From the IMG/VR virus record IMGVR_UViG_3300030118_002786, positions 1-25,979 of that record: DNA of 25,979 nucleotides; one strand, written 5' to 3'. The stretch is from a virus. Below, in pieces: positions 1-7,868 of the stretch (its first letter is position 1; the number at the start of each line of letters is the position of its first letter). A program made the position numbers and the translations under genes. Under the pieces are notes generated by a model. It was not told the origin of the DNA, did no database searches, and worked only from the letters and a program-made list of their open reading frames with translations.

Positions 1-1
1 C

Positions 2-547
2 GCCCCACTATTAGATATAGGAGCAGTCCAGAGAGAATACTGGGAAAGAAAAACTGTCTATTTACCTAGCTTAGAAAAGTTACAGAAACCTAAAGGAATA
101 CGTGGTTGGTTCCAAAAAACGCACACACCTGTCATAGTTTTACGCAGGTTAAAAGATTCAGAATGGCAAAGTATTAATGACAAATTCCTTGATTTACGCA
201 CAGAATTGGCTAAAGATGCTAATTTACTACATGCTTTAGTAAATAAAGTGTCTGAAAAAGGTCATTTATCACAAGATGAAAAGAAATTTTTGTCAGTTTC
301 TACACAGAAAGCAATGCCAATCTACATTGGTATGCTAGAATTGATGATTGACGAGCCTAAGATGGAATATTCACAGGTTGAGGCTCTTTTAGATATAGTT
401 GACCAGCACGATAAGGACACATTGATGGCTTATGTCAATACACTTACGTCAGAAAAGATGAGTGTTGCACAAGCAGTAGCTAATGAACGTATGGATGAGG
501 TTGACGGAATACGCACAAAAATGATGAGGGACTTGAAACTTGGCTGA
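2..547 (+). CDS. Tail assembly chaperone-like protein, 5' end cut by the window
   Basis: The frame is open from the first bases of the window, so this is the C-terminal 181 residues of a longer protein. An in-frame TTG at 206 is not the likely start, because coding continues upstream of it without a stop. The visible part is mostly helical and charged, with no catalytic motif. The gene stops 8 nt inside the next one, a short tape-measure-like gene. A helical protein immediately before the tape measure is the usual place of the tail assembly chaperones (gpG/gpT type), which bind tape-measure protein during tail assembly. The role is therefore inferred from position; no frameshift signal could be identified with confidence. 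Confidence 0.55.
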   Translation, partial: APLLDIGAVQREYWERKTVYLPSLEKLQKPKGIRGWFQKTHTPVIVLRRLKDSEWQSINDKFLDLRTELAKDANLLHALVNKVSEKGHLSQDEKKFLSVSTQKAMPIYIGMLELMIDEPKMEYSQVEALLDIVDQHDKDTLMAYVNTLTSEKMSVAQAVANERMDEVDGIRTKMMRDLKLG

Positions 548-1211
548 AGAGTATGTAATCAGTGTTGTTTTGGAGGGTAACGCCTCTAGCATGACTAATG
601 CAACAAATAAAGCCTCTAAAAGTCAACAAACGTTAAAAAAAAGCACTACTGAAGCTAATGTTGCCTTGTTGGCAAATATTGCAGTGTTTCAGGCAACAGT
701 TGCAGCTTTAAATCAAGTAAGTGGTGGTTTGAACAAGTTTGCTGGTGCTTTAGATAAGATTGGTGCTAAAGATACTGCTAAAGTAGTAAGAAATGTTGCA
801 ACTGCGTTTGAGTTGGTAGCAGGTCCATTAGAAGTTATACTTGCAGGATTTACTTTCTACATTGTTCTATCAAGTCAAGCGGCGGCGGGCGCACTTGGAT
901 TCTCTCTTGCTAACTTTACACTTGCAGGTTCACTTACGGCAGCAGCAACTGCAATGGCTGGATTCTTAATTACTTTTGGACCTTTCTTATTATTAGTAGG
1001 TGTAGTAATTTTGTTAGCAAAACACTTTAATGTTCTTGGAAGGACTATTGATATTATAATGAATCCATTAGAAGCTTTTAGAAATACATTACAAGAAATT
1101 GCAGATGTAGCTACTTTGGTTGTTGATGGTTTATCTGCAATAGGAGACAGATTAAGTATAGCTGGTGGTGCATTTAGTTCGCCAACTGCTTTGATTAAGG
1201 GTGGTGCATAA
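540..1211 (+). CDS. Short tape-measure-like tail protein
   Basis: This 223-aa protein starts at TTG 540, overlapping the upstream stop. The start is favoured because the first residues (EYVISVVLEGNAS) look like the beta-strand opening of many tape-measure proteins. Residues about 18-90 are a polar, Ser/Thr/Ala-rich helix, and residues about 95-165 are hydrophobic with two or three membrane-like helices. That order (amphipathic coil, then hydrophobic segment) fits a tape measure, which sets tail length and can enter the host membrane. At roughly 0.15 nm per residue the length would predict a tail of only about 33 nm, much shorter than typical siphovirus tails. It lies between the chaperone-like gene and the tail-tip genes. 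It could instead be a small membrane-active tail protein. Confidence 0.5.
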   Translation: MAEEYVISVVLEGNASSMTNATNKASKSQQTLKKSTTEANVALLANIAVFQATVAALNQVSGGLNKFAGALDKIGAKDTAKVVRNVATAFELVAGPLEVILAGFTFYIVLSSQAAAGALGFSLANFTLAGSLTAAATAMAGFLITFGPFLLLVGVVILLAKHFNVLGRTIDIIMNPLEAFRNTLQEIADVATLVVDGLSAIGDRLSIAGGAFSSPTALIKGGA

Positions 1212-4186
1212 TGGCAAGTGATGGGTTACAGCGTTTGTTTATACCTAACACTTCACTACCTAGTGCAGAAGTAGTTGCTAAAAGCATTTTTATAGATAAT
1301 GATGATGGCTCAGGAGTTGACACCACAGGTGATTATCTTAAATTTGGATATGATGATGCAAATAAAATTACATATAGAGGTATAATAACAGTTAAATTAC
1401 CATTATTAGAAGATGTCTTTGGAGATGTTACAACAGGTTTGTACAATTCTGATACTCCTGTTGGAGATATAGAAAACATTGCAATACGGTTAGACCCAAG
1501 TATTTCACGTACAAATATTGGTAAGTATCACGTTTATAAGATTAAAAAACGTTCTACACAGTTTGCCACTGGAATAAATGGTACTTTTACTACAGCAGGT
1601 GGACACTCTACTAATCACATTTCTACAGATACAGTAACATGGAATGGTTATGCAGATAGTGAAATGAATAAAGATAGTGATGTAGATGGTCATAGTGCTG
1701 GAACTATTTTTTGGCATACTTCTGGTGCTTTTGTAAAAGGAATTGCAACGCAAGGCGCTAGTGGCGTTAAAACACCCACAGGTTCAGGCAGTCCTGATTT
1801 AGACCAAACTACTGATTATGGTCACGGAGCTAATGGTATTATTCATATGTTTAATGTTGAAAATCACAGTTCTAGTAATACCCTTACAATTCCTTTAAAA
1901 AAATTATTAGAATCAGATTCTTTTACTTGGGGAGATACGTTTCAATTATTAATAAAACATGAGGGTAAAGTTGATGAAGGTATAGGTCAAGCTGATGGTG
2001 GTGACGGTGATGCAAATTGGGGAGATGAACATTCTATTACTGGCACAGAAACAATGATTACTTGTGAAGCTAGCACGTTTGGTAGCTCTGTTAGTTCAAG
2101 TCTTGTACAGGTTGAAATAATATATAAAGATGCTCCACCTACAAAACCAATCATAAAATTGTCAGCAGACCCTAAAGATTTTAGAACGCCTATTGTTACT
2201 TTTACTACATTTCCTAGTGATGCAGATTTACAAACAGTAGCACTACATCATAATACATCAAACGCATTTACTTTTGATGGTGGTGGAAGTGACGTGAGAA
2301 CAAACCTTACAAGTTTTAATTCTGAGACTTATCGAGATTTAGAAAGCACTAATTTTTTAAACACAGCAGGCACTAAAAATTATTTTTTAACTGCTATTGC
2401 TAGTGATAATACTAGTCATATCCAAGGTAATGTAATTAACAAAGGCCGTATGCAATGTTCAGGAGCTATTGCTTCTACAACAAGTATTGGAACTCAAGTT
2501 ACCTTAACAGTTACTGGTAGTAATGGAGATTTTTCTGGTAAATTTATTAAGGTTGGAGTAAATTGGAATAGTGGTGCTTCAGATGATATATCTGATTATA
2601 GAGTAGTTACACTTACAGAAGAGTCAACTACAGCCCAAATAACGCACACATATGATACTAGTGGAGTCTTTCAAGTAAAATTGTTTACAGTAGATAGAGA
2701 TGGATTTAGAAGTAATAAAACTAATGCTGCAAACACGACTGTTGTCAAACCAATAGGAACTACAGACCGAGAGGCAGTTGCTAAACTAAGTGTAAGTAGA
2801 GACACTGCTGTAAGAGCTAGATATGGTGATTCTTTTTCTGTTATTACTTTATCTGGTGCGCAAGGATATGCAGTTGGTAGTGACAAGCGTATAGGCACTT
2901 ATTTATTCAAACATAATAACGGAAGTGACGCAAATCCACTAACTACAAATCCATTAGGTAATAATAATGATTCTTTTAATTCTGTAAGTGCTATTGTCAA
3001 ACTTAGATGTAATCAAGCAGGTCGAGACGATACTGTTTTGAAAGTATGGGGTTGGTGTTCTGTTGAAGCAGATGGCACACCTGTTGCAGATAACTCTGCT
3101 AATTTTGACCATTATGAATGGCAAGTACACTCTGTTAGTCCACATGCTTCTGCAAACACAGTGGGCACACAAGCACAAACAGGTGGTGAAGATGTCTATT
3201 ATAAATCTGTAGAATTTGTAGCTTTAGATGCTATTGATGCTGATGATAATGGTACAGCAACATCAACAGGTACAGTCAATAGGTATGTCTTAGTAGATGG
3301 TGCAGGAAATATAATTAATAGCGAAATAAGAGGAACTGCTAATGATTATTCTTTTGGTGGATATATTACCACTGGTGATATCACTGTTGCTTTTCATGAC
3401 ACTAATAAAACTATCACAAGAAGTAGTGGTAGTTTCTTAACTGATGGATTTGAAGTAGGTGATGTTGTAATGATTGGTGGTATGTTAGAGGATTCTGTAA
3501 ATAATATTTTTACAAAAATTACAGCACTTACAGCAACAATTATGACAGTTGAAGATGATTTAGAAGATGGAGATGGTAGTAATGCTAATGTAAAAATATT
3601 CAAAGCACAAGGGCCAACTTTACAAGTTGCATCTTATGATGAGAGTGCTCCTACATTTACACATAAAATAGTTCCAATTAATATAAATCAAAGTTCAGCA
3701 GTAAATGATATTGAAAAAGGTGGAGCTGATGCTACAAATAATGCTCCAGTATCTACTGAAGTTACACAACAAGTTATATTTGAAAGTGAAGAATATCACA
3801 CTTATGATTTTGATACTGAGGCAGATGCACGTAATATATCTATAACAAGCGCACAATTAAGCAGGCGTGGAGGTATTTCAGGTGTTATGCCATTAGGTCA
3901 GGGTAGGTATCCTATATCACCTACTAGAACGTCTCTAGGATTGCCTACAATGACCATTTCTGTGCGTGCGCACACACAAGCAGGTTACAGAAAACTTTGG
4001 AATCTTATACAAGGAGATAGATATGAATGGTCAACTATTGATTCTAAAAAGGTAGACTCGCCTGATAATTCATTTAGACAGTTAAGATTAAAAATAATTG
4101 ATGGTACTTTGAATAAAGACCCTTCGCTTGCAAATGAATACACTGCTAATCTAAACTTTTTAGTAATAGGTGAGTTGGTTACGTAA
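1211..4186 (+). CDS. Large multidomain tail protein (DNRLRE-like, PKD-like and distal-tail-like regions)
   Basis: This 991-aa protein starts at an ATG in a TAATG overlap with the upstream stop. Residues about 1-200 alternate beta-strands with the pattern seen in DNRLRE-type surface domains (YRGIITVKLP, then VYKIKKRS, then DTVTWNGY). Residues about 310-400 look like a fibronectin-type sandwich. Residues about 430-505 resemble a PKD domain, ending in ITHTYDTSGVF and VKLFTVDRDG. The last 100 residues (TQAGYRKLWNLIQGDRYEW and the strands after it) resemble a distal-tail/baseplate structural domain. PKD domains are frequent in archaeal surface proteins, which fits host-surface recognition. The order tape measure, this gene, hub suggests a combined distal-tail and receptor-binding protein. 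Domain calls are by eye. Confidence 0.6.
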   Translation: MASDGLQRLFIPNTSLPSAEVVAKSIFIDNDDGSGVDTTGDYLKFGYDDANKITYRGIITVKLPLLEDVFGDVTTGLYNSDTPVGDIENIAIRLDPSISRTNIGKYHVYKIKKRSTQFATGINGTFTTAGGHSTNHISTDTVTWNGYADSEMNKDSDVDGHSAGTIFWHTSGAFVKGIATQGASGVKTPTGSGSPDLDQTTDYGHGANGIIHMFNVENHSSSNTLTIPLKKLLESDSFTWGDTFQLLIKHEGKVDEGIGQADGGDGDANWGDEHSITGTETMITCEASTFGSSVSSSLVQVEIIYKDAPPTKPIIKLSADPKDFRTPIVTFTTFPSDADLQTVALHHNTSNAFTFDGGGSDVRTNLTSFNSETYRDLESTNFLNTAGTKNYFLTAIASDNTSHIQGNVINKGRMQCSGAIASTTSIGTQVTLTVTGSNGDFSGKFIKVGVNWNSGASDDISDYRVVTLTEESTTAQITHTYDTSGVFQVKLFTVDRDGFRSNKTNAANTTVVKPIGTTDREAVAKLSVSRDTAVRARYGDSFSVITLSGAQGYAVGSDKRIGTYLFKHNNGSDANPLTTNPLGNNNDSFNSVSAIVKLRCNQAGRDDTVLKVWGWCSVEADGTPVADNSANFDHYEWQVHSVSPHASANTVGTQAQTGGEDVYYKSVEFVALDAIDADDNGTATSTGTVNRYVLVDGAGNIINSEIRGTANDYSFGGYITTGDITVAFHDTNKTITRSSGSFLTDGFEVGDVVMIGGMLEDSVNNIFTKITALTATIMTVEDDLEDGDGSNANVKIFKAQGPTLQVASYDESAPTFTHKIVPININQSSAVNDIEKGGADATNNAPVSTEVTQQVIFESEEYHTYDFDTEADARNISITSAQLSRRGGISGVMPLGQGRYPISPTRTSLGLPTMTISVRAHTQAGYRKLWNLIQGDRYEWSTIDSKKVDSPDNSFRQLRLKIIDGTLNKDPSLANEYTANLNFLVIGELVT

Positions 4187-5325
4187 TGCCTGTACAGAAG
4201 GGGCATTTGTTACAAAGCCCTCATGTAGATATTGTTGTCGATGACGTTATTTTAAATGATGTTGTTTCTATAAATCTTACACATGAATTAGACAAAGCAA
4301 GAGTTTTGACATGTGTATTTAGAGGAGATGCTGCTTTACTACATTGTCGTTTAGGTTCTATTGTATCTTTAAGACAACATATAGGTAAACCTACTAGTGG
4401 AGTGTTTAGTGATGATAATTCTTTTTTAGGTATTATAAAAACTATATCTCCTTCAGATGAAGAACATCAGTTTATTGCATTTGATTTTACTACATTACTT
4501 GCAGAATCTCAATTAATAAATTTTAAAGCTGAAGATTATATTGGAGAGGATTTATATTTTGCAGCAGCAAATGCTTGTGATTTTAAATATCATGGAGAAG
4601 TTTCTCTTATGTCAAATACAAGTATTGATGTGTCAAATCTAAAAGGTGGTTCTGGTATTTTTATAACAGAGGATATGGATTTATTTGGCTGGAAGACTCG
4701 TAAAGAATTTATTGATGCTTGTTTTAATGAAATGAAAGTGTTAAGAGATGATGCACATCATCCACAATTTGCAATACAACAATTTCATTATGCAATCCAT
4801 AAAGATAATATTATGAGTTTTTTTGCTCCAGACCCTTTACATAAACAAGCAATACCTTCACTTACATTATCAAAAGACAATAATAACATACCAGCAAAAG
4901 GAGTTGTATCACAGATAGATACTACTAAATTAGTTAATGCAATTACTGTAGTAAGTAAAACAGACTCTACTATTTATGCACAAAGAGAAAATGCTTCTAG
5001 TATTGCACGCTTTGGTGTTATATCTAAGTTTATACAATTAGATACTGATGACATAAATGTATTAGATAATGCGGCTGAACTTATCTTAAGAAGATTTGAT
5101 AAACCATCTATATTCTATAATATTGTTTCTATAGAACCAACTAACTTACATCTAGGAGATTTGGTAAGAGTTAACTTACCACGATTAAATATTGATGAAA
5201 TATTACCAATAACATCTATAACATTAGATATAGGTACAGAAATACAATATCAATTCAAAGTAGGAGAGAGAACTTTAACTTTACAAGAAGAGCTAGAAAT
5301 AGTTTCTAATCCTACAAATAGATAG
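4186..5325 (+). CDS. Tail hub / baseplate hub protein (gpD / gp27-like)
   Basis: This 379-aa protein starts in a TAATG overlap with the preceding gene, which suggests translational coupling. The N-terminus (HVDIVVDDVILNDVVSINLT) and the C-terminal third resemble tail hub proteins of the late-control-gene-D / ReqiPepy6 gp37-like group. That third contains AITVVSKTDSTIYAQREN, a run containing ARFGVISKFIQLD, then SIEPTNLHLGDLVRVNLP and the closing strands. Such hubs cap the tail tube and hold the tip or cell-puncturing device. It is the last gene of the left plus-strand tail operon and is followed by a structured convergent intergenic region. No peptidase or lysozyme domain is visible. Confidence 0.7.
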   Translation: MPVQKGHLLQSPHVDIVVDDVILNDVVSINLTHELDKARVLTCVFRGDAALLHCRLGSIVSLRQHIGKPTSGVFSDDNSFLGIIKTISPSDEEHQFIAFDFTTLLAESQLINFKAEDYIGEDLYFAAANACDFKYHGEVSLMSNTSIDVSNLKGGSGIFITEDMDLFGWKTRKEFIDACFNEMKVLRDDAHHPQFAIQQFHYAIHKDNIMSFFAPDPLHKQAIPSLTLSKDNNNIPAKGVVSQIDTTKLVNAITVVSKTDSTIYAQRENASSIARFGVISKFIQLDTDDINVLDNAAELILRRFDKPSIFYNIVSIEPTNLHLGDLVRVNLPRLNIDEILPITSITLDIGTEIQYQFKVGERTLTLQEELEIVSNPTNR

Positions 5326-5331
5326 AGACAG

Positions 5332-5469
5332 ACACCTTCATTTCCACTGGAACTTTTTATATATAAGAAAGAATATATCTTATATAGCTAATAAGCCGCC
5401 GTACCCCTCTATAATTTTTTTTAAAAAAAACGACACACCTTGTAATAGTTCCAGTGGAAACAAAGGTGT
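5332..5469. repeat. Nested inverted repeats between convergent operons (possible bidirectional terminator or origin-like structure)
   Basis: Two 22-nt arms (5332-5353 and 5448-5469) are inverted copies matching at 20 of 22 positions, each containing TTTCCACTGGAAC or its complement. Inside lie a second perfect inverted repeat TATATAAGA/TCTTATATA (5360-5368 and 5378-5386) and a T8A8 palindrome around 5415-5430. A competing stem ACACACCTT (5433-5441) / AAGGTGTGT (5463-5471) shares the right arm, so two alternative folds are possible. The block sits exactly where the plus-strand tail operon and the minus-strand cluster converge. A bidirectional terminator is the simplest reading; a replication or packaging structure is possible. 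Confidence 0.75.
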
Positions 5470-5495
5470 GTGTGCCTCTCTTTTATATCAAATCC

Positions 5496-5507
5496 ATGGG
5501 TTAAACA
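5496..5507. repeat. ATGGGTTAAACA motif, copy 1
   Basis: First of four identical 12-mers in the window. It lies 5 nt beyond the stop of the last minus-strand gene (5513). Read on the minus strand it is TGTTTAACCCAT. The flank after it (TTTTACTAAT) resembles that of copy 2. Its place at the 3' end of a transcription unit suggests a role in transcript ending or a protein binding site. Confidence 0.7.
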
Positions 5508-5512
5508 TTTTA

Positions 5513-5590
5513 CTAATCTAAAAGTTTACCACATAAAATACATTGCCATCCACCTTCTACACCTATTTGTGCTTCGTGTTTACAATTCAT
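5513..5590 (-). CDS. 25-aa zinc-ribbon-like microprotein
   Basis: This tiny ORF begins at an ATG inside the last codons of the upstream gene (CATGAATTGTAA). It reads MNCKHEAQIGVEGG, then WQCILCGKLLD. The pair CxxH near the start and CxxC near the end could hold one zinc ion. Overlap with the upstream stop indicates coupled translation as the last gene of its operon. Function unknown. At 25 residues it could be chance, but the same architecture recurs in at least seven other small ORFs here, which raises confidence. Confidence 0.5.
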   Translation of the reverse strand: MNCKHEAQIGVEGGWQCILCGKLLD

Positions 5591-5819
5591 GGTCAATTCT
5601 CTTACCAAGATGACTTATCTTAGGTTCTACAGCTTTCGAATGACCTACAATGTAAATCATACTATCATTATATCCATAGCTTTTTACACCATGATATTGT
5701 CTAGGTCTTTCCCATATACCCAATCTTTTATGATGATTGGGATGATAATCCTCTTTCATTTGTTTAAGCCATCGCTTAGCAACTGTAAGAGAATTGACAC
5801 TTACAATCTTAGTTGCCAT
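5580..5819 (-). CDS. Hypothetical protein, 79 aa
   Basis: The start MATKIVSVN at 5819 is preferred over the upstream ATG at 5840, because GGTGTT lies exactly 4 nt before it. That matches the GGTGAT-N4-start pattern of other genes in this virus. The protein is basic and rich in His and Tyr, with KRWLKQMKEDYHPNHHKR in the first half and YNDSMIYIVGHSK in the second. No family recognised. It overlaps the end of the upstream gene by 11 nt and contains the start of the 25-aa zinc-ribbon ORF, so all three are one operon. Confidence 0.6.
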   Translation of the reverse strand: MATKIVSVNSLTVAKRWLKQMKEDYHPNHHKRLGIWERPRQYHGVKSYGYNDSMIYIVGHSKAVEPKISHLGKRIDHEL

Positions 5820-6015
5820 GTTGAACACCTTTCTCTGCATCAGCCATAGCTTCTAGTAACATTATCTTAGTTTTATTTCTGATTCGTTTCCAATCTTCAC
5901 TAAATGTTTTTTCATCCATAGTGATGTCTAATTCTATATCAGCTCTCACTGATTCATATTGTCTAGCAGTGGGTCTGGTAGCCCCTAATTTTATTTTGAG
6001 TGACTTTATAATCAT
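5809..6015 (-). CDS. Hypothetical protein, 68 aa
   Basis: The start is ATG 6015, directly after the ribosome-binding cassette GGTGATAAAC that is repeated before two other genes. The protein opens with beta-strand-like segments (MIIKSLKIKLGATRPTARQY), then RADIELDIT, then a helix rich in Lys and Arg (DWKRIRNKTKIMLLEAM). No family recognised. It is the first gene of a three-gene minus-strand operon with its own promoter at about 6050. The operator-like palindrome in that promoter suggests repressible, probably early, expression. Confidence 0.6.
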   Translation of the reverse strand: MIIKSLKIKLGATRPTARQYESVRADIELDITMDEKTFSEDWKRIRNKTKIMLLEAMADAEKGVQHGN

Positions 6016-6022
6016 GTTTATC

Positions 6023-6053
6023 ACCAAAAGGCGATATGACCCCCTCTATTTAA
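6023..6053 (-). promoter_or_regulatory. Promoter with GGTCATAT operator, for the 6015 gene
   Basis: On the minus strand TTAAATA (6053-6047) serves as TATA box. GGTCATATCGCC (6041-6030) follows about 15 nt downstream, centre to centre. A start site 26 nt from the TATA centre falls near 6024, which would leave a leader of about 9 nt holding just the GGTGATAAAC ribosome-binding cassette. Confidence 0.55.
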
Positions 6054-6061
6054 CAATATCT

Positions 6062-6073
6062 ATGGGTTAAACA
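6062..6073. repeat. ATGGGTTAAACA motif, copy 2
   Basis: Identical to the other three copies. Here it overlaps the stop codon of the 6067-6318 gene: on the minus strand TGTTTAACCCAT contains that gene's TAA. It also lies just upstream of the TATA box for the next unit. Confidence 0.7.
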
Positions 6074-6318
6074 TTTTTATTAATAATTTTTACAAGCCCT
6101 ATTTTTACAAAAGAATTAACAAATTCTTCTTCAGAATCAATATTAATGACATTTTTCTTTACATTGTAGATGTTTTCGTACGAATAACGCACACCATCCA
6201 TGTATTCTTTATTATTTATTTCTTCACAAAAAGGATGTTTCATTTGCATGAACTCAATGAATCGTTTTGGATTTTCATAGTTGTAAGTGCTGCCGTCTAA
6301 CCACTTGATTTGTTTCAT
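6067..6318 (-). CDS. Hypothetical protein, 83 aa
   Basis: The ATG at 6318 is preceded by CCAAATAATACAC, a variant of the CCAAATAA box seen in the arrays, and no ribosome-binding sequence is visible. The protein is Asn/Tyr/Lys-rich (MKQIKWLDGSTYNYENPKRF, later NIDSEEEFVNSFVKIGLV) and has no recognised domain. It appears to be a single-gene unit ending in copy 2 of the ATGGGTTAAACA motif. A possible structured leader lies upstream. The opening WLDGSTYNY-PKRFIEFM suggests a compact alpha/beta fold, but nothing more can be said. Confidence 0.55.
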   Translation of the reverse strand: MKQIKWLDGSTYNYENPKRFIEFMQMKHPFCEEINNKEYMDGVRYSYENIYNVKKNVINIDSEEEFVNSFVKIGLVKIINKNV

Positions 6319-6331
6319 GTGTATTATTTGG

Positions 6332-6404
6332 GGGGATAAGAGAGGGAACTTTCATGTGTGATAAACATGTATGTACAAAGTAGGTGCTCTCTTACCCTAT
6401 CCCC
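6332..6404 (-). promoter_or_regulatory. Leader hairpin upstream of the 6318 gene
   Basis: GGGGATAAGAGAG (6332-6344, plus strand) can pair with CTCTCTTACCCTATCCCC (6387-6404) apart from a 3-nt bulge, giving a stem of about 13 bp around a 42-nt loop. A TATA-like TTTATATT lies upstream on the minus strand near 6420-6428, so the hairpin would fall in an mRNA leader of about 80 nt. It could control translation of the 6067-6318 gene or end the upstream operon, which stops at 6436. Confidence 0.4.
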
Positions 6405-6435
6405 TGTTACAAGGAAGCAAATATAAACGTGTGTG

Positions 6436-6660
6436 TTATCCGTTTATTATCTTGTCTTCTCTATCTAGCCATTGTTTTAGTTTCATGATGTGTTCAATAC
6501 GATATTTGTACCGTTCACCATCAGTTACCTTCTCTCTATGATACAAAAGGGCATCATTTAGGGCAAATAAATGCTCTTTAAGGCCTTCTGTATCTAATTC
6601 CCATAGTTCGTATAGGTACTTACGTTCTACTAAGCTAGTTTCTTTTTTCTTTCTTGGCAT
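6436..6660 (-). CDS. Hypothetical helical protein, 74 aa
   Basis: This basic protein (MPRKKKETSLVERKYLYELW) is followed by amphipathic helices (TEGLKEHLFALNDALLYHRE, then YKYRIEHIMKLKQWLDRE). It overlaps the end of the preceding gene by 26 nt and is the last gene of the operon that begins with the amidotransferase. No family recognised. The basic N-terminus and coiled character would suit a small nucleic-acid-binding or adaptor protein, but that is a guess. Confidence 0.6.
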   Translation of the reverse strand: MPRKKKETSLVERKYLYELWELDTEGLKEHLFALNDALLYHREKVTDGERYKYRIEHIMKLKQWLDREDKIING

Positions 6661-6829
6661 TTTTCATGTCCTCTTTTGTTTTGTACATTGTATCTTTTGC
6701 GCTCAAGTATCGTAAAGCTTCTGTGATTCTAATCCACGCAATATCTAAATCGTGTGCGTTATCTAGTGAATCAGTAAGCTTTACAATATCTTCTGCTATT
6801 ATCTCAGCTCTTATGTCTTCTTCTTTCAT
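6635..6829 (-). CDS. Hypothetical helical protein, 64 aa
   Basis: The start ATG overlaps the upstream stop in an ATGA junction, with GGAG before it. The sequence is almost wholly alpha-helical, acidic at the N-terminus (MKEEDIRAEIIAEDIVKLTD) and basic at the C-terminus (KTKEDMKNAKKEKRN). No known family. Its place in a tightly overlapping operon with a zinc ribbon and a nuclease supports it being real. Confidence 0.6.
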   Translation of the reverse strand: MKEEDIRAEIIAEDIVKLTDSLDNAHDLDIAWIRITEALRYLSAKDTMYKTKEDMKNAKKEKRN

Positions 6830-7005
6830 TCTTTCTCCTTCTTTGCTAACATTTCTTCATGTATTACATAAATCTCAGCGTTATCGTAACATAACGCACA
6901 CAATCCCATAGATTTATTGATTACATATACTACACCTAACTTAGTTAGGTTGTCGCCACAATTATCACAACTATCTGTGTAATAGTCTTTCCATTTCTGT
7001 ATCAT
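6826..7005 (-). CDS. Zinc-ribbon protein, 59 aa
   Basis: This ORF begins in an ATGA overlap with the nuclease gene and ends in an ATGA overlap with the next gene. AGGAG precedes its start. It contains two CxxC knuckles, CDNCGDN near residue 13 and CALCYDN near residue 36, the spacing of a small zinc ribbon, followed by a charged helix ending KKEKE. The fold is likely metal-stabilised; it could bind nucleic acid or a protein partner. Confidence 0.7.
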   Translation of the reverse strand: MIQKWKDYYTDSCDNCGDNLTKLGVVYVINKSMGLCALCYDNAEIYVIHEEMLAKKEKE

Positions 7006-7868
7006 TTCTTTCTCCTTTTTGTTATCCCTGCTTTATCACGCAATGATGATAATTTTCCATTAGATAAATTGAGTTTCTCCATCATTCGTTTAAAGGTATA
7101 ACCTTTCTTATGTAACTTCTTAACCTCTTTGATTAACTTGTCATTTTCTTCTTTTGTGTAGTTACTGTAGCCGTTTACGTGGTGTTTCCATTCACCTCGG
7201 TAACTTACATGGCCATTTATGACCCTGTTAAACGTATTTCTACTGATATTATACTTCTTACATACATCTAAGATGGCCTGAGTTACTTCTCTACGTTTAC
7301 CGTGCTTTGCAGCGTTTACAAATTCTTTAACAATTCGTTTCTTTTCTGTTTCTTTGAAATTTAATAATTTCTTTGTAATGTAATTTGCTTTGCGCATGAA
7401 TGCAGGTCTGTCCAATTTTAGCACATCCCAATTATTACGACAGATTGAATACTTGTCATACGTATTGTAATACGATAACTTACTATAGTTACTACCATAT
7501 TGCGCACACATATCATTATTCTGTAAAACGCACACAACTCTATGATTCCTTTCATGTAAATATTTTTGTGGTATCATATAGAATACTTCTGGTAATCCAT
7601 TCATATCAATACCAACACATAAAGCATAATCGAAAGCATCTTTCTTTAATTGACTTTTCTTAAAGTTGAATCGGTATGTATTAGACGGGCGTTTAGAGTT
7701 GCGTTCTTGGTAGATATTGGAGGTTTTGATTTCTACCCGATAGCCTTTTTCAATAAGAACAGTATCATAAACGTCTTTGATAGGCGCATTACGTATTCCA
7801 TTCTTAATTAAAGCTATAGAAGCTTCTAACTCTCCAATATCTCCTGTATCTTGTGGATTCATTAACAT
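7002..7868 (-). CDS. PD-(D/E)xK nuclease with C-terminal HTH repeats
   Basis: This 288-aa protein has an N-terminal PD-(D/E)xK-like core. GDIGELEASIALIKNG (about residues 9-24) supplies the helix with the conserved Glu. An Asp follows at about 35 (VYDTVLIEKG), then the signature VEIKTSN (about 45-51). After a middle section come two helix-turn-helix-like units, one near 195-230 (TQAILDVCKKYNISRNTFNR) and one near 247-283 (LIKEVKKLHKKGYTFKRM). Such proteins cut DNA as homing, resolving or restriction-like enzymes. The HTH units imply sequence-specific binding. GGAG lies 7 nt before the start, and the gene overlaps both neighbours. Target and role are unknown. Confidence 0.7.
   Translation of the reverse strand: MLMNPQDTGDIGELEASIALIKNGIRNAPIKDVYDTVLIEKGYRVEIKTSNIYQERNSKRPSNTYRFNFKKSQLKKDAFDYALCVGIDMNGLPEVFYMIPQKYLHERNHRVVCVLQNNDMCAQYGSNYSKLSYYNTYDKYSICRNNWDVLKLDRPAFMRKANYITKKLLNFKETEKKRIVKEFVNAAKHGKRREVTQAILDVCKKYNISRNTFNRVINGHVSYRGEWKHHVNGYSNYTKEENDKLIKEVKKLHKKGYTFKRMMEKLNLSNGKLSSLRDKAGITKRRKK

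Noticed and set aside
6371-6540. Plus-strand ORF starting MYKVGALLPYP
   Set aside because: It runs antisense into a well-supported minus-strand gene and lacks a promoter; the start similarity to the amidoligase is noted as a finding only.
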